Source: Streptomyces sp. HUAS 15-9 (GTDB lineage: Bacteria > Actinomycetota > Actinomycetes > Streptomycetales > Streptomycetaceae). From it: DNA of 64,000 bases. The translations under genes and the position numbers were made by a program. Below the pieces are notes generated by a model, which saw nothing but the letters and a program-made list of their open reading frames with translations, made no database searches and had not been told where the DNA came from. Below, piece after piece: positions 1-8,939 of the stretch (the first letter of the stretch is position 1; the number at the start of each line of letters is the position of its first letter). Location: contig NZ_CP106798.1 in assembly GCF_025642155.1 (NCBI RefSeq), positions 8,122,001 through 8,186,000 of the forward strand, read 5' to 3'.

Positions 1-210
1 TCGCTCGGTGGCGCGGACCTCGGGACCCGAGGGCAGGACATAGCCCTTGGGACCTTTGGGGACGAAACCGCCGCTGTCCACGCCTGCCCCGTTACCGAGG
101 TGGGGTCTGGTTTGCGGGTCCGGGCCGGATTCGGTGCAGCCGGCGAGTACTCCCAAGCCGACGGCCGCGATCGGGGCACGGAGCAAGGTACGGCGCGAAG
201 GTGTGTGCAT
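1..210 (-). CDS. Lipoprotein N-terminus (partial, runs off the window)
   Basis: Reading from the ATG at 210 leftwards gives 70 codons with no stop before the window edge. The start MHTPSRRTLLRAP has a twin-arginine pattern, and a hydrophobic stretch ending in VLAGC is a lipobox, so Cys25 would be lipidated and the protein held on the outer face of the membrane. The next visible segment is Gly/Pro-rich linker. Only the leader and linker are present, so the enzymatic or binding domain cannot be named from this window. Confidence 0.7.
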   Translation of the reverse strand, partial: MHTPSRRTLLRAPIAAVGLGVLAGCTESGPDPQTRPHLGNGAGVDSGGFVPKGPKGYVLPSGPEVRATER

Positions 211-286
211 GACTGAATAACACACGTTTTGTGGTGATATGTCCGTTAACCGGGGGCGACTCGTTCGGTGGTGTCGGCCGCCGCGG

Positions 287-754
287 TCAGTCCCACAGGG
301 GAACGGTCATGACCCGGTTGTAGCCCTCCGGCCGGGTGTCGGTGTACGTGAGGCTCATCCGCGTGAAGTGCTCCACCCGCGGGTCCCTCTTCCAGGTCTC
401 CGGTCGCTCCAGCCGGATGACCACCGGGTATCCGTGGAACGTACCCGCCGCGCAGTACGGCTTGCAGTCGTTCACCACGTTCACACCCACGGCCGTCGCC
501 GACGTCGGGCCCCACTGCGACCAGTGCATCGCGACCAGCCGGCTGTTGCCGTCTCCGCAGGCCAGGATGAAGTTCACGGGCTGCGTGTTCGAGCGGAACG
601 TGCAGTCGACGAGCACCGGGGCCGACTGCTGCGCCACCACCCGCGGGGCAGCCTGTGCCGATGCGGGCGGGGTGGCGGAGGCCGTTGTCATCGACGCTGT
701 GAGCAGCGTGCCCGCCCCGAGAATGATCGCTGTGTACACCGCTGGTCTTGCCAT
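287..754 (-). CDS. Small secreted protein of unknown function
   Basis: This 155-residue protein has an N-terminal signal peptide (MARPAVYTAIILGAGTLLTA, Ala-rich cleavage region near residue 35), so it is probably exported. The mature part contains four Cys residues (in the VDCTF, LACGDG and DCKPYCAA contexts), which suggests two disulfides, and it is rich in aromatic residues. I do not recognise a catalytic motif. It stands alone, divergent from the NUDIX gene. Many streptomycetes encode short secreted proteins of this sort. Confidence 0.7.
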   Translation of the reverse strand: MARPAVYTAIILGAGTLLTASMTTASATPPASAQAAPRVVAQQSAPVLVDCTFRSNTQPVNFILACGDGNSRLVAMHWSQWGPTSATAVGVNVVNDCKPYCAAGTFHGYPVVIRLERPETWKRDPRVEHFTRMSLTYTDTRPEGYNRVMTVPLWD

Positions 755-904
755 CGTCGCTCCCGGTAGTGGGCGATCGCCTCTGTATCGACGCTACGAC
801 CGTCCCGGCCGATGCACCACTCGCACGGAGTAATGGGCGCCGATGCGGCGCCTCGTGCATGATCGGTCCGTAGACGGCGGCACGGAGTGTACGGGGGCAT
901 GGGC

Positions 905-2125
905 ATGGCGGCACGGACATACGGCTATGTCGGACCCGGTGATCTGAGGGGGCTCGTGCGGCCGGGCGGAGAAGGCGAGGGCATTCGCTGCGCGGCGGAC
1001 TTCGCCCGATGGGTGTCGGCGCGTGACGCGGCGGAACTGGCCGAGCCGTTCACCTTCGTGGTCGATGCCGAGGGCGTACTGCGCCTGGCGCCGCGCCGCG
1101 GCGAGCATGTGGTCTGCGCCGGAGGCGGGCCGGTGCTGAGCGCCGGCGAGATGAGCTTTTGCCAGGACTCCGGACGGTGGGCGGTCGACGAGGTCAGCAA
1201 CCAGTCGACCGGCTACTGCCCGGACGCCGGCTCATGGCAGGCCGTCGCGGACGCCCTGGACCGGGCCGGGCTCGTCCGTCCCCGTGGCTTCACGCACGAG
1301 GTGGTCTTCCGCCGCTGTGTGTCGTGCGGACAGGTCAATGTCGTACGCGAGGACCACTTCGTCTGCGTCCTGTGCGACACGGACCTGCCGCCCGAGTGGA
1401 ACGTCGCCCCGACGGAGCTCTACGACGCGCCCGCGATCAGCTTCGTCGAGGGCGAGGCGCCCCCGCTGTCGGCCGGCGTCCGGCTGGTCATGGACCGTGT
1501 CTGGGACGAGGCGGTCCGGGCCGACCCGAACCTCTTCGACGGTCCGGCCGTGGCCTGCACGGGTCTGCGGCAGGAGGCGGGGAGCCTCGTGCTGTCCTGG
1601 GCGAGGGCCACGTACCGGTACCGCGGCCTGCGCCGGATACCGGAGGCGCCCTCGGTGTCCTCGGTGTTCGTCGCCCTGGCGCAGCCGACGGACGACGGAC
1701 GTCTCCTGGTGGGCCGTATGTCCGCCTCGACGGCCGCCCCGGGGCGGCTGCAGTTGCCCGGCGGTTCGATGGAGCCGCCGCCGCACGGCGAGCCGCTCGA
1801 CGTGGCCGCGCTCCGTGCCCATGCCGCCCGGGAACTGGTCGAGGAGACGGGCCTCGACACACCGCCCGAGGACCTGACCCTCTGGCTGGTCACCCGCGGT
1901 GAGCGCGGAAACGTCGGTTTCCTGTTCCGCGCTCCGTCCCGGCCGGCCGGACTGCTGCACCGGCGCTTCGCGGCTCTGGCCGCCGCGGAGACGGCACACG
2001 GGCGTGAGCCCGAGCTGGACCGGATCGTCCTGGTCGGCTCCGAGGCCGAACTGGCCGGACTCGGCGGACCTCAGGTGGACTACCTGGGCCCGGTCGTGCG
2101 GCGGTTCATGGATCGACCCGGGTGA
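905..2125 (+). CDS. NUDIX hydrolase with N-terminal zinc-ribbon-like region
   Basis: The C-terminal part (about residues 245-400) carries a NUDIX fold. LPGGSMEPP leads into AARELVEETGL, which is the core REXXEEXGX helix of the NUDIX box, with a longer than usual insert between the glycine and the helix. The family hydrolyses nucleoside diphosphates linked to another moiety; the substrate here is unknown. Around residues 135-160 two CxxC pairs (RRCVSCG and CVLCDTD) look like a zinc ribbon. Starts at GTG 887, ATG 899 and ATG 905 are all in frame. I chose 905 because a GGGGG stretch lies about 8 bases upstream. Confidence 0.8.
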   Translation: MAARTYGYVGPGDLRGLVRPGGEGEGIRCAADFARWVSARDAAELAEPFTFVVDAEGVLRLAPRRGEHVVCAGGGPVLSAGEMSFCQDSGRWAVDEVSNQSTGYCPDAGSWQAVADALDRAGLVRPRGFTHEVVFRRCVSCGQVNVVREDHFVCVLCDTDLPPEWNVAPTELYDAPAISFVEGEAPPLSAGVRLVMDRVWDEAVRADPNLFDGPAVACTGLRQEAGSLVLSWARATYRYRGLRRIPEAPSVSSVFVALAQPTDDGRLLVGRMSASTAAPGRLQLPGGSMEPPPHGEPLDVAALRAHAARELVEETGLDTPPEDLTLWLVTRGERGNVGFLFRAPSRPAGLLHRRFAALAAAETAHGREPELDRIVLVGSEAELAGLGGPQVDYLGPVVRRFMDRPG

Positions 2126-2277
2126 GCGGTGCCGCGCCGTCCTTCGGGTAACCCCGGAGGTCACTCGATCGGAGCCATCCGGCCCCGATTGCCCTCCGTT
2201 GGGCGGCGCTTGGCGTGCGGCGGCCGCCGGCCGCGGGTCAGATGGTCTGCGTGCAACGATCATCCATACACACAGCC

Positions 2278-3099
2278 ATGGCCACAGCCACACGTGCCCG
2301 CCGCACCCGTCTTGCCGCGGCCGCCGTCCCGTCCGCCGTTCTGGCGCTGCTCGTGCCGTCGGCGGCCGTACCCGCCTCGGCCGACGGCACCCCGGTGCGC
2401 GGCTCTGCCCATATGGGCATGGGAGTCATGACCCACGACGGCAGCAGCGGAACGCCCGGCGACGCGCGCGCCGGTCAGACCGAAGGTGTCGACGTCGCCA
2501 GCTACCAGGGTGACGTCGCCTGGTCGAAGCTGTGGAGCAGCGGGGTCAAGTGGGCCTACACCAAGGCGAGCGAAGGCACCTACTACACCAACCCCTCCTT
2601 CTCCGACCAGTACAACGGCTCGCGGAAGGTCGGCATGATCCGCGGCGCGTACCACTTCGCCACGCCCGACACCGGCACCGGCGCCTCCCAGGCCGACTAC
2701 TTCGTCGACCACGGCGGCGGCTGGAAGGACGACGGCACCACGCTGCCCGGTGTGCTCGACATCGAATGGAACCCCTACGGCGACGACTGCTACGGCAAGT
2801 CGCCGAGCGCGATGGTCACATGGATCCGTAACTTCCTGAACCGGTACAAGTCCCGCACCGGCCGCAACGCCGTGATCTACACCGCCACCAGCTGGTGGAA
2901 CACCTGCACCGGCAGCTACGGCGGCTTCGCGGCGACCAACCCCCTGTGGGTCGCGCGCTACGCCTCCTCCGTCGGGGAACTGCCGGCGGGCTGGTCGACG
3001 CACACGATGTGGCAGTACACCTCCACCGGGGAGCTCGTGGGCGACCGCGACAGGTTCAACGGATCCACGGACCGGCTGAAAGAGCTGGCCGCCGGCTGA
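2278..3099 (+). CDS. Secreted GH25 lysozyme (N,O-diacetylmuramidase)
   Basis: A 273-residue protein with an Arg-rich signal peptide ending near the ASA/DG junction. The mature enzyme begins with GVDVASYQGD, the GH25 (Chalaropsis/cellosyl type) signature in which the first Asp is part of the active site. It continues through KASEGTYY and VLDIEWNPYG, which supplies the second acidic pair, to the conserved MWQYTSTG near the end. The family cleaves the beta-1,4 bond between MurNAc and GlcNAc in peptidoglycan. Length matches a single catalytic domain with no cell-wall-binding repeats. It is probably monocistronic. Confidence 0.93.
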   Translation: MATATRARRTRLAAAAVPSAVLALLVPSAAVPASADGTPVRGSAHMGMGVMTHDGSSGTPGDARAGQTEGVDVASYQGDVAWSKLWSSGVKWAYTKASEGTYYTNPSFSDQYNGSRKVGMIRGAYHFATPDTGTGASQADYFVDHGGGWKDDGTTLPGVLDIEWNPYGDDCYGKSPSAMVTWIRNFLNRYKSRTGRNAVIYTATSWWNTCTGSYGGFAATNPLWVARYASSVGELPAGWSTHTMWQYTSTGELVGDRDRFNGSTDRLKELAAG

Positions 3100-3214
3100 A
3101 CGGCCCGTCAACGCCCGTTCCGCGATGCTCCGTTCGCGCCCGGCGGCGTGTGCGCGCAGCACCGGCCGTCCTCGTCGCTTATGTTCAGCCACGGATCCGA
3201 TATTTGGAGTGAAA

Positions 3215-4249
3215 ATGCCAAAAACGGATGAACTGGTTGATGCGGCGGGAGGGGTGGCGGTCGTACCCGTCAGCCCACCACGACGGCGGCTGCTCCCGCG
3301 GCCCTACGTCGCCGGGGCCGCGACAGCGGCCGGCGCGGTGGCGGTGGCGTTCGCGCTCGCCGGAACCCAGTGGCTCAACCACCCCGCAGTTGAGGCCTGG
3401 CGCACCGTCTGCCTGGCCATCACCGTCCAGGCACTGCCGTTCCTGCTGCTGGGCACGGTGCTGTCAGGCGCGATCAACGCCTTCGTACCGGCCGACCTGT
3501 TCACCAGGGCGCTGCCCCGGCGCCCGGCCCTCGCCGTTCCGGTGGCCGGGGTGGCCGGAGCGGTCCTGCCGGGCTGTGAATGTGCCTCGGTACCCGTCGC
3601 GAACAGCCTGATCCGGCGGGGTGTCACTCCGGCCGCGGCCTTCGCCTTCCTGCTTTCCGCCCCCGCGATCAACCCGGTGGTGCTGACCGCCACCGCCGTG
3701 GCCTTCCCGGGCAGCCCCGCGATGGTCGCCGCCCGGATGCTCGCCTCGCTCGTCACCGCCGCGCTGATGGGCTGGCTGTGGCTCTGGCTGGGCAAGGAGA
3801 AATGGCTGCGTCCGGCCGTCCGGTACTCGGGCCACCGGCACGGTCACAGCCGCTGGACCGAGTTCCGGCTCGGCTTCCAGCACGACTTCCTGCACGCCGG
3901 CGGCTTCCTCGTCCTCGGTGCCATGGCCGCGGCCACCTTCAACGTCCTGGTGCCGCGCTCGGTCCTCGACGCGTTCTCCGGCTCGCCCTGGCTCTCGGTG
4001 CTCTTCCTGGCCGCGCTCGCCGTCCTCCTGGCGGTGTGCTCGGAGGCCGACGCCTTCGTCGCGGCTTCGCTCACCGGCTTCTCGCCGACCGCCCGCCTCG
4101 TGTTCATGGTCGTCGGCCCGATGGTCGACCTGAAACTGATCGCCCTTCAGGCGGGCACCTTCGGCCGTGCCTTCGCCTGGCGCTTCTCCACGGCGACCAC
4201 CGTGGTGGCGATCGCAGCAGGCGTCCTGATCGGAGGCGTACTGCTGTGA
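3215..4249 (+). CDS. YraQ-family (DUF318) membrane permease
   Basis: A 344-residue integral membrane protein with about eight hydrophobic segments. It contains the family hallmark GCECASVPVA near residue 125 and the related CSEADAFVAAS in the second half, which together form the duplicated YraQ pattern. The start at 3215 is preceded by GGAG with good spacing. Its stop overlaps the GTG of the next gene (GTGA), so the two are translationally coupled. The YraQ/TIGR03943 pair is widely conserved and often linked to metal homeostasis, including zinc limitation in actinobacteria; the transported substrate is not established. Confidence 0.88.
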   Translation: MPKTDELVDAAGGVAVVPVSPPRRRLLPRPYVAGAATAAGAVAVAFALAGTQWLNHPAVEAWRTVCLAITVQALPFLLLGTVLSGAINAFVPADLFTRALPRRPALAVPVAGVAGAVLPGCECASVPVANSLIRRGVTPAAAFAFLLSAPAINPVVLTATAVAFPGSPAMVAARMLASLVTAALMGWLWLWLGKEKWLRPAVRYSGHRHGHSRWTEFRLGFQHDFLHAGGFLVLGAMAAATFNVLVPRSVLDAFSGSPWLSVLFLAALAVLLAVCSEADAFVAASLTGFSPTARLVFMVVGPMVDLKLIALQAGTFGRAFAWRFSTATTVVAIAAGVLIGGVLL

Positions 4250-4974
4250 AACGCCACGCCCAGACAGCGCTGCTGGTGCTGACCGGCCTCGGCCTGCTGC
4301 ACGCCGCCCTGTTCACCGACCTGTACCTGCGCTACGTCAAAGAAGGTCTGCGCCCGCTGCTCATCGCCTCCGGCGTACTGCTCACCCTCCTGGGCCTCGC
4401 GAGCGCGGCCCTGGACCGCGGGCGCGAGGAACACGCCGGTCACGCACACGGCCACGACCACTCCACCGCACCTCGCATCGCCTGGCTGCTCTTCCTCCCC
4501 GCCGTGAGCCTTCTGCTCTACGCCCCGCCCGCCCTGGGTGCCTACACCGCGGCTCACTCGAACAACAAGGCGGTCAAGGCGCAGAAGCGGTTCGACCCCC
4601 TGCCCGCCGCCTCACCCCTGCCCATGACGCTCACGGACTTCACCAGCCGCGTCCAGCAGGACCGCACCCTCGCCATCAAGGGCCGCAGCGTCCGGCTGAC
4701 CGGCTTCGCCTCCCCGGCCGGGCCGGGCGGCGGCTGGTATCTGACCCGGATCATCTTCACCTGCTGCGCCGCCGACTCGCAGACGGTCAAGGTCCGCGTG
4801 TACGGGACCCCGGCCCCGCCCGCCAACAGCTGGCTGGCGGTGACCGGCACATGGCACCCCAAGGGCACCCTCGGTACGAGAACCGCGGAAGCGGCCCTCG
4901 ACGTACGCCGGCTCCAGCCCATGGCCCAGCCGGTCAACGCGTTCACGGACGACCTTCCTCTCACCCCGTCGTAG
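4246..4974 (+). CDS. TIGR03943-family permease partner subunit
   Basis: A 242-residue membrane protein starting at the GTG that overlaps the stop of the YraQ gene. Two transmembrane segments (about residues 5-45) precede a His-rich cytosolic loop (AGHAHGHDHS) and a third segment near residue 85. The extracytoplasmic domain contains RIIFTCCAADSQ, the conserved double-Cys motif of the TIGR03943 (DUF1980) family. The His loop and Cys pair suggest metal handling. The pairing with YraQ is the family norm, so I infer one functional unit. Confidence 0.88.
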   Translation: MKRHAQTALLVLTGLGLLHAALFTDLYLRYVKEGLRPLLIASGVLLTLLGLASAALDRGREEHAGHAHGHDHSTAPRIAWLLFLPAVSLLLYAPPALGAYTAAHSNNKAVKAQKRFDPLPAASPLPMTLTDFTSRVQQDRTLAIKGRSVRLTGFASPAGPGGGWYLTRIIFTCCAADSQTVKVRVYGTPAPPANSWLAVTGTWHPKGTLGTRTAEAALDVRRLQPMAQPVNAFTDDLPLTPS

Positions 4975-5093
4975 CCCCTGCCCGGCGTTCACCGCGAAGC
5001 CGGAGGCCGCCCCGGTGGGCCCGGTGGGGCGGAGTCCCGGCCGACATACGATGGCCGTCCGGGAGACGGGCGGCGGCGGAAGGGAGACGGGGC

Positions 5094-5483
5094 GTGACGG
5101 ATCACCGGCAGCGTGCCCGGCGGCGGGGGCAGGGCGAGCTGGAGGCGATGGTCCTGTCGACGCTGCGGGAGGCGGACGGCCCGGCGACCGCGGGCTGGGT
5201 GCAGGAGCGCCTGGGCGCAGACCTCGCCCATACGACGGTGATCACGATCCTCACCCGGCCGCTGGCGAGGGGAGCGGTCACCCGGGAGCGGGCGGGCCGG
5301 TCCTTCGCCTGGACGCCCACGTCGGACCAGGCCGGCCTCGCCGCCCGCAAGATGCGCAAGGTGCTGGACGCCGAGAGCTACCGTGAGGCCGTGCTGGCCG
5401 GCTTCGTCACGGGCCTCGCCCCGGACGACGAACGGCTGCTGCGCGAACTGCTAGGCCACGCCGACGCGGAGAGCGACGACTGA
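5094..5483 (+). CDS. BlaI/MecI/CopY-family winged-helix repressor
   Basis: This 129-residue protein matches the penicillinase-repressor family: GELEAMVLSTL at the N-terminus, a winged helix with the recognition segment HTTVITILTRPLARG, then a short dimerisation helix. Members repress beta-lactamase, copper or respiratory genes and are usually inactivated by a membrane M56 protease. No M56 gene is adjacent, so the inducer is unknown. The GTG start has GGGAGA upstream. The beta-lactamase in this window lies 37 kb away and need not be its target. Confidence 0.87.
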   Translation: MTDHRQRARRRGQGELEAMVLSTLREADGPATAGWVQERLGADLAHTTVITILTRPLARGAVTRERAGRSFAWTPTSDQAGLAARKMRKVLDAESYREAVLAGFVTGLAPDDERLLRELLGHADAESDD

Positions 5484-5547
5484 ATCCCGATGGTGGTCGG
5501 CCGGCCCGCCCCGCCCCGCCGACCGGGGCCGGGCGGACTGCTGCCGG

Positions 5548-6003
5548 TCAGAGGTCGAACTCGTGCGGCGGCAGCTCGAGGGTGAAGCACGCCTCGCGGA
5601 CGATCGCCTGCTCGTCCTTGTCGAAGTTGCCGTCGGCGCCGCCGATGACGATGCCGATCTGGATCACGGCACGGGCCTCGGCGGGCTTCTTCTTGGCCTT
5701 GGCGACCTCCTGCAACACACTCACCTTGCCGAAGGCGAAGTCGGCCGTCAGCTTGTCGAGGTTGTCCTCGAACCTGCGGCGCAGGTCGTCGGCCGGGAAG
5801 TTCTGCAGAACCTCATTCGTGGCGATCAGTTGAGCCACGCGCTGCCGCTCGGAGGGGTCCACGGTGCCGTCGGCCGCGGCGACCAGCGCGCACATCGCCA
5901 TGCTCGCGTCGCGGAAGGCACCGCTCTTCAGATCGTTCTTCTTCGCCACCAACTGGGTCTGCATCTGAGACGCGGACTCCTTGACGCGGTCCCACAGGGC
6001 CAT
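5548..6003 (-). CDS. TerB-family protein
   Basis: A 151-residue, all-helical protein matching TerB: MALWDRVKES at the start, acidic metal-binding-like loops DGTVDPSER and GNFDKDEQAIV, and the C-terminal LPPHEFDL. TerB proteins associate with the TerC/TerD membrane system linked to tellurite resistance, phage restriction and general stress. No other ter gene is next to it, so this is an isolated copy. It converges on the BlaI gene across a short GC-rich gap. Confidence 0.9.
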   Translation of the reverse strand: MALWDRVKESASQMQTQLVAKKNDLKSGAFRDASMAMCALVAAADGTVDPSERQRVAQLIATNEVLQNFPADDLRRRFEDNLDKLTADFAFGKVSVLQEVAKAKKKPAEARAVIQIGIVIGGADGNFDKDEQAIVREACFTLELPPHEFDL

Positions 6004-6109
6004 GCGAACTCCATACGGTCGGTCGTAATCTTCTACAGTCGTGCAGAAATGATGAGGAGGGGGTGTGCGGCCGGGCCTGATTCCCCCTCCTGTCCACGTT
6101 TCTCCCTAC

Positions 6110-6325
6110 CTACGCGAAGCGGCCTTTGACGACCCGTGCCGCGGCCTCGCTCTCGGCCGCGGGGGGAGACAGCTCGCTCAGCGTGTCGAGGTCCGTGTCC
6201 TCGGCGAGCTCCCGCTCCCAGGCGTCGGCGAGCCTCACCTGCTCCGCATGCGGCTGCTGCTGGACGAGTTCCCGGTCGTGCGGGCTCAGGGCGGCCAGGA
6301 ATCGTTCCACCATATCGATCGCCAT
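6110..6325 (-). CDS. Small hypothetical protein (71 aa)
   Basis: A short acidic, predicted all-helical protein beginning MAIDMVERFLAAL and ending in the basic VVKGRFA. An AAGGAG ribosome site sits at good spacing before the ATG at 6325, which is the main reason to believe it is real. It lies between terB and the WGR gene on the same strand. I do not recognise a family. Its size suggests a small regulator or a partner to a larger protein. Confidence 0.6.
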   Translation of the reverse strand: MAIDMVERFLAALSPHDRELVQQQPHAEQVRLADAWERELAEDTDLDTLSELSPPAAESEAAARVVKGRFA

Positions 6326-6532
6326 CCTTGTTCTCCTTCGTCACGGGACGTGCCGAACCAGCTGACACCGTCCAAGCGTGATCGGCGGCGACGGCTCACC
6401 GTCGGTGCCGTGGCCCACTCGGACCCGAACGGAGGAACGAACCCGTACGGAGGAACCCGTACGGCCGACCGTCGGCCCGGCTCGGCGCGCGCTCGAAGCC
6501 GGCCGATGCCCGGTGTCAGTGGGTGTGTCGGC

Positions 6533-7969
6533 TCACCGCACGCGGCGGATCTCGCCCCGTACACGGTAGAAGCCGCCGGCCGCGGCGTGGACGGCATCGA
6601 CCACATAGCGCGCCCCCGCCTGCCGTATCTCCCGCGGGAACTGCACGTTCCAGCCGGGCTCGAAGCCCTCGGACACCACGTGGACGCGCAGTCGCCCGCC
6701 GTGATCGACGCACTCGACGACCACCCCGCCCGCGGGCGGCGTGCTGACGGTCGCCAGAGCGGACAGCGACGTCGCCGGGTTGTAGGTGGGCAGGGCGGCG
6801 GCCGACTTCACATCGACGGCGACGGGCACCGAGCCCTGCTGGGCGGCCGCGATGGCCGCCTCCGACGTGTCCACGCACACCAGCGACCCGTCGGTGGTGA
6901 CCAGATACAGCCGCTCGTCGAAGTACTGCATGGACAGGGCCGAGCCGTTGCCCGTGCGCAGCTTCCACAGCCGGGTGCCGGACGCGTCGAAGCAGTAGAC
7001 GGACGAGGAGTTGTCGCCGGCGAAGACATAGCGGCCGCCCGGGGCGGTGGCACACGAGTACACCACGGCGTCACAGGTGTAGACACCCTCGACCCGTCCG
7101 GTGGCCTTCGACAGGCGCTGCACCACATGACGGTCCGTGCCCGCGTAGACCGACGTCGCCTCCTGCCATCCGAACAGCACGCCCCCGCGCGTGTCGGTGT
7201 GCCACAACTCGCCGCCCCCGTCCGGGGCGTAGGCCGTCACACCCTCGCCGTGCCCGTGGTACACGGCGTGTTCGTCGGCCCGCACCATCCAGGCCATGTT
7301 GCCGGACGACCGCCGGGACCACTGGTGTTCGTCCTCGTGGTCGATCACGGTGAGGCCGCCCGCCGCGTCCGAGACGTTCAGCACTCCTTCGTGGATGTCC
7401 AGCCAGAAGATGTCGACGTTCGCGGCGATCTCGTACGCGGCGAACGGCAGCTTCGAGGACAGGTCGTACACCCGGCCGTCGTCGCAGCCCGCGTAGATCC
7501 AGAAGTCGTCCGCGACCAGGCACTTGACGCCGTCGGGGAGCAGGTAGCGGGCCATCACCTCGCCGTCGTGGCCCAGGTTGTAGACCTCGCCCGCCTGGTT
7601 GCCCACCCACACGCGGTCCTCGTCGACATGGATGCCGAACGCGGCCGAACCGGTGCGGAAGCGCCACAGCACCGGCGCCGTGGCGCGCGCCGTCGACGGC
7701 GCGGAGCCGACCTGGCGCCGTGTCACGGAACGGGGCGCACGCTGACCGCGCACGGCCACCGCGTACCCCTTGCGGACCTTCTGGTCGATCTTCTTCGCCG
7801 CGGCCGCCTGTGCCTTGGCAGGTGTCGCGAACGACGACGTCTGCACCTGGCCGGACGCCCCGATGCGGCCGTAGCGCACGGTGACGGAGGCGCCGTCGAC
7901 CGTCACCTCGTAGAACTTGTGCGCCCCGCCGCCGTCCTCGGACAGCTCCAGATACGTCGTCTCCGCCAC
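6533..7969 (-). CDS. WGR domain fused to a PQQ-type beta-propeller
   Basis: Residues 1-80 form a WGR domain: a beta-rich start, then KFYEVTVDG, VRYGRIGASGQ and an Ala/Lys-rich helix ending KKIDQKVRKGYA. WGR domains occur in PARPs and MolR-like proteins and bind nucleic acid or protein. Residues 110 to 400 contain repeated blades such as VWVGNQAGEVYNLG, IYAGCDDGRVYDLS and VFAGDNSSSVYCFD, the pattern of a PQQ/WD-like beta-propeller. A C-terminal extension of about 70 residues follows. The GTG at 7969 has GAGGGA upstream. No signal peptide is visible, so it is presumably cytosolic. The propeller is probably a scaffold; the function is unknown. Confidence 0.85.
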   Translation of the reverse strand: MAETTYLELSEDGGGAHKFYEVTVDGASVTVRYGRIGASGQVQTSSFATPAKAQAAAAKKIDQKVRKGYAVAVRGQRAPRSVTRRQVGSAPSTARATAPVLWRFRTGSAAFGIHVDEDRVWVGNQAGEVYNLGHDGEVMARYLLPDGVKCLVADDFWIYAGCDDGRVYDLSSKLPFAAYEIAANVDIFWLDIHEGVLNVSDAAGGLTVIDHEDEHQWSRRSSGNMAWMVRADEHAVYHGHGEGVTAYAPDGGGELWHTDTRGGVLFGWQEATSVYAGTDRHVVQRLSKATGRVEGVYTCDAVVYSCATAPGGRYVFAGDNSSSVYCFDASGTRLWKLRTGNGSALSMQYFDERLYLVTTDGSLVCVDTSEAAIAAAQQGSVPVAVDVKSAAALPTYNPATSLSALATVSTPPAGGVVVECVDHGGRLRVHVVSEGFEPGWNVQFPREIRQAGARYVVDAVHAAAGGFYRVRGEIRRVR

Positions 7970-8077
7970 GACCGGTCCCTCCCGTGCACGACCCCACCGG
8001 CGGCACCGCCCCGCGGTGCGCCCTTCGATGATCGAAACATACGGGAGGGCACTGACAACGGGTCCGTCAGAGATCCG

Positions 8078-8821
8078 TCAGAGGTCCGCCACCAGGAGCC
8101 GGTAGCCGACGTCGACGCTGTCGAGGGCGAGGAGACCGGCGTGACGGGTGTGCCAGCGGCCGGTCGTCAGGTCGTCCGCGAGCCGGTTCAGGCCTGGCGT
8201 GATCAGGCCGTCGCCGGCCTGGGTGAACAGGGATATCCCGGCGCGCACCTGAGGGTCGAGGTAGGCGTGGGGGCGGCGCCAGTACGCGGCGCCGAACCCG
8301 TCCACGCAGTCGTGGGGGACCGGAACCGGCTCCTGGCCGGCCCCGCCGAGCAGTTCGACGAGCCGGTCGATCGGCACCGCGCGGGCGTCGTCGAGTGCGG
8401 CCGCCTCGGGCAGATACTCCCGTACGAGCCAGAACCGCTCGCGGAAGACGTCCTGATCCCAGGTCAGGACGACGACACGACGGCGGGCGACCCGGCGCAG
8501 CTCGGCGATCCCGGCCGCCAGGTCGGCCCAGTGATGGATGGTCAGCAGCGCCATGACGGCGTCGGCGGCGTCGTCACGCAGCGGGAGCCGTTCCGCCACC
8601 GCCTGCACGGCGGGGGCGGAGCCCGGCGGACGCTGGGTGAGCATGACCTGGCTGGGCTCGACCGCGAGAACGGTCCCCGGCGGCTCGTACGAGCCGGTGC
8701 CGGCTCCGACGTTGATCACGTCCGTCGTGTTCCCGAGTGCGGTGTGGATCTGGGCGGCGATCCTCGGATCCGGCCGTCGAGTCCGGGCATACGTGGCGCC
8801 GAGCGTGTCATAGGTGGCCAT
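8078..8821 (-). CDS. Class I SAM-dependent methyltransferase
   Basis: A 247-residue protein. INVGAGTGSYE near residue 40 is the glycine-rich motif I of class I methyltransferases, LAVEPSQVML is motif II with its acidic residue, and DAVMALLTIHHWADL is the motif IV region. This is a Methyltransf_11-like fold. I chose the ATG at 8821 (MATYDTLGATYART) because upstream residues do not look conserved. The substrate is unknown. It is divergent from the FGE-like gene at 8940, so the 118 bases between them should hold both promoters. Confidence 0.85.
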   Translation of the reverse strand: MATYDTLGATYARTRRPDPRIAAQIHTALGNTTDVINVGAGTGSYEPPGTVLAVEPSQVMLTQRPPGSAPAVQAVAERLPLRDDAADAVMALLTIHHWADLAAGIAELRRVARRRVVVLTWDQDVFRERFWLVREYLPEAAALDDARAVPIDRLVELLGGAGQEPVPVPHDCVDGFGAAYWRRPHAYLDPQVRAGISLFTQAGDGLITPGLNRLADDLTTGRWHTRHAGLLALDSVDVGYRLLVADL

Positions 8822-8939
8822 GCCGCTCAGTATGCGAAACGGGCGGTGCTCAGGGCTGCCCCGTCGGAAGCCCTTGGCCGACGGCGGACCGAACCTGGGT
8901 ATCGGCATCACTGTCAGACCCGCGTGCCACACTGCGCGC

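Noticed and set aside
3205..3225. Possible Zur box (TGAAAATG) at the YraQ gene start
   Set aside because: Only one half of the palindrome is present and it overlaps the start codon, so I do not call it.
5094..5483. Assigning the BlaI-like repressor to the beta-lactamase in the window
   Set aside because: The genes are 37 kb apart and no BlaR1-type protease gene is present. The family also controls unrelated targets.
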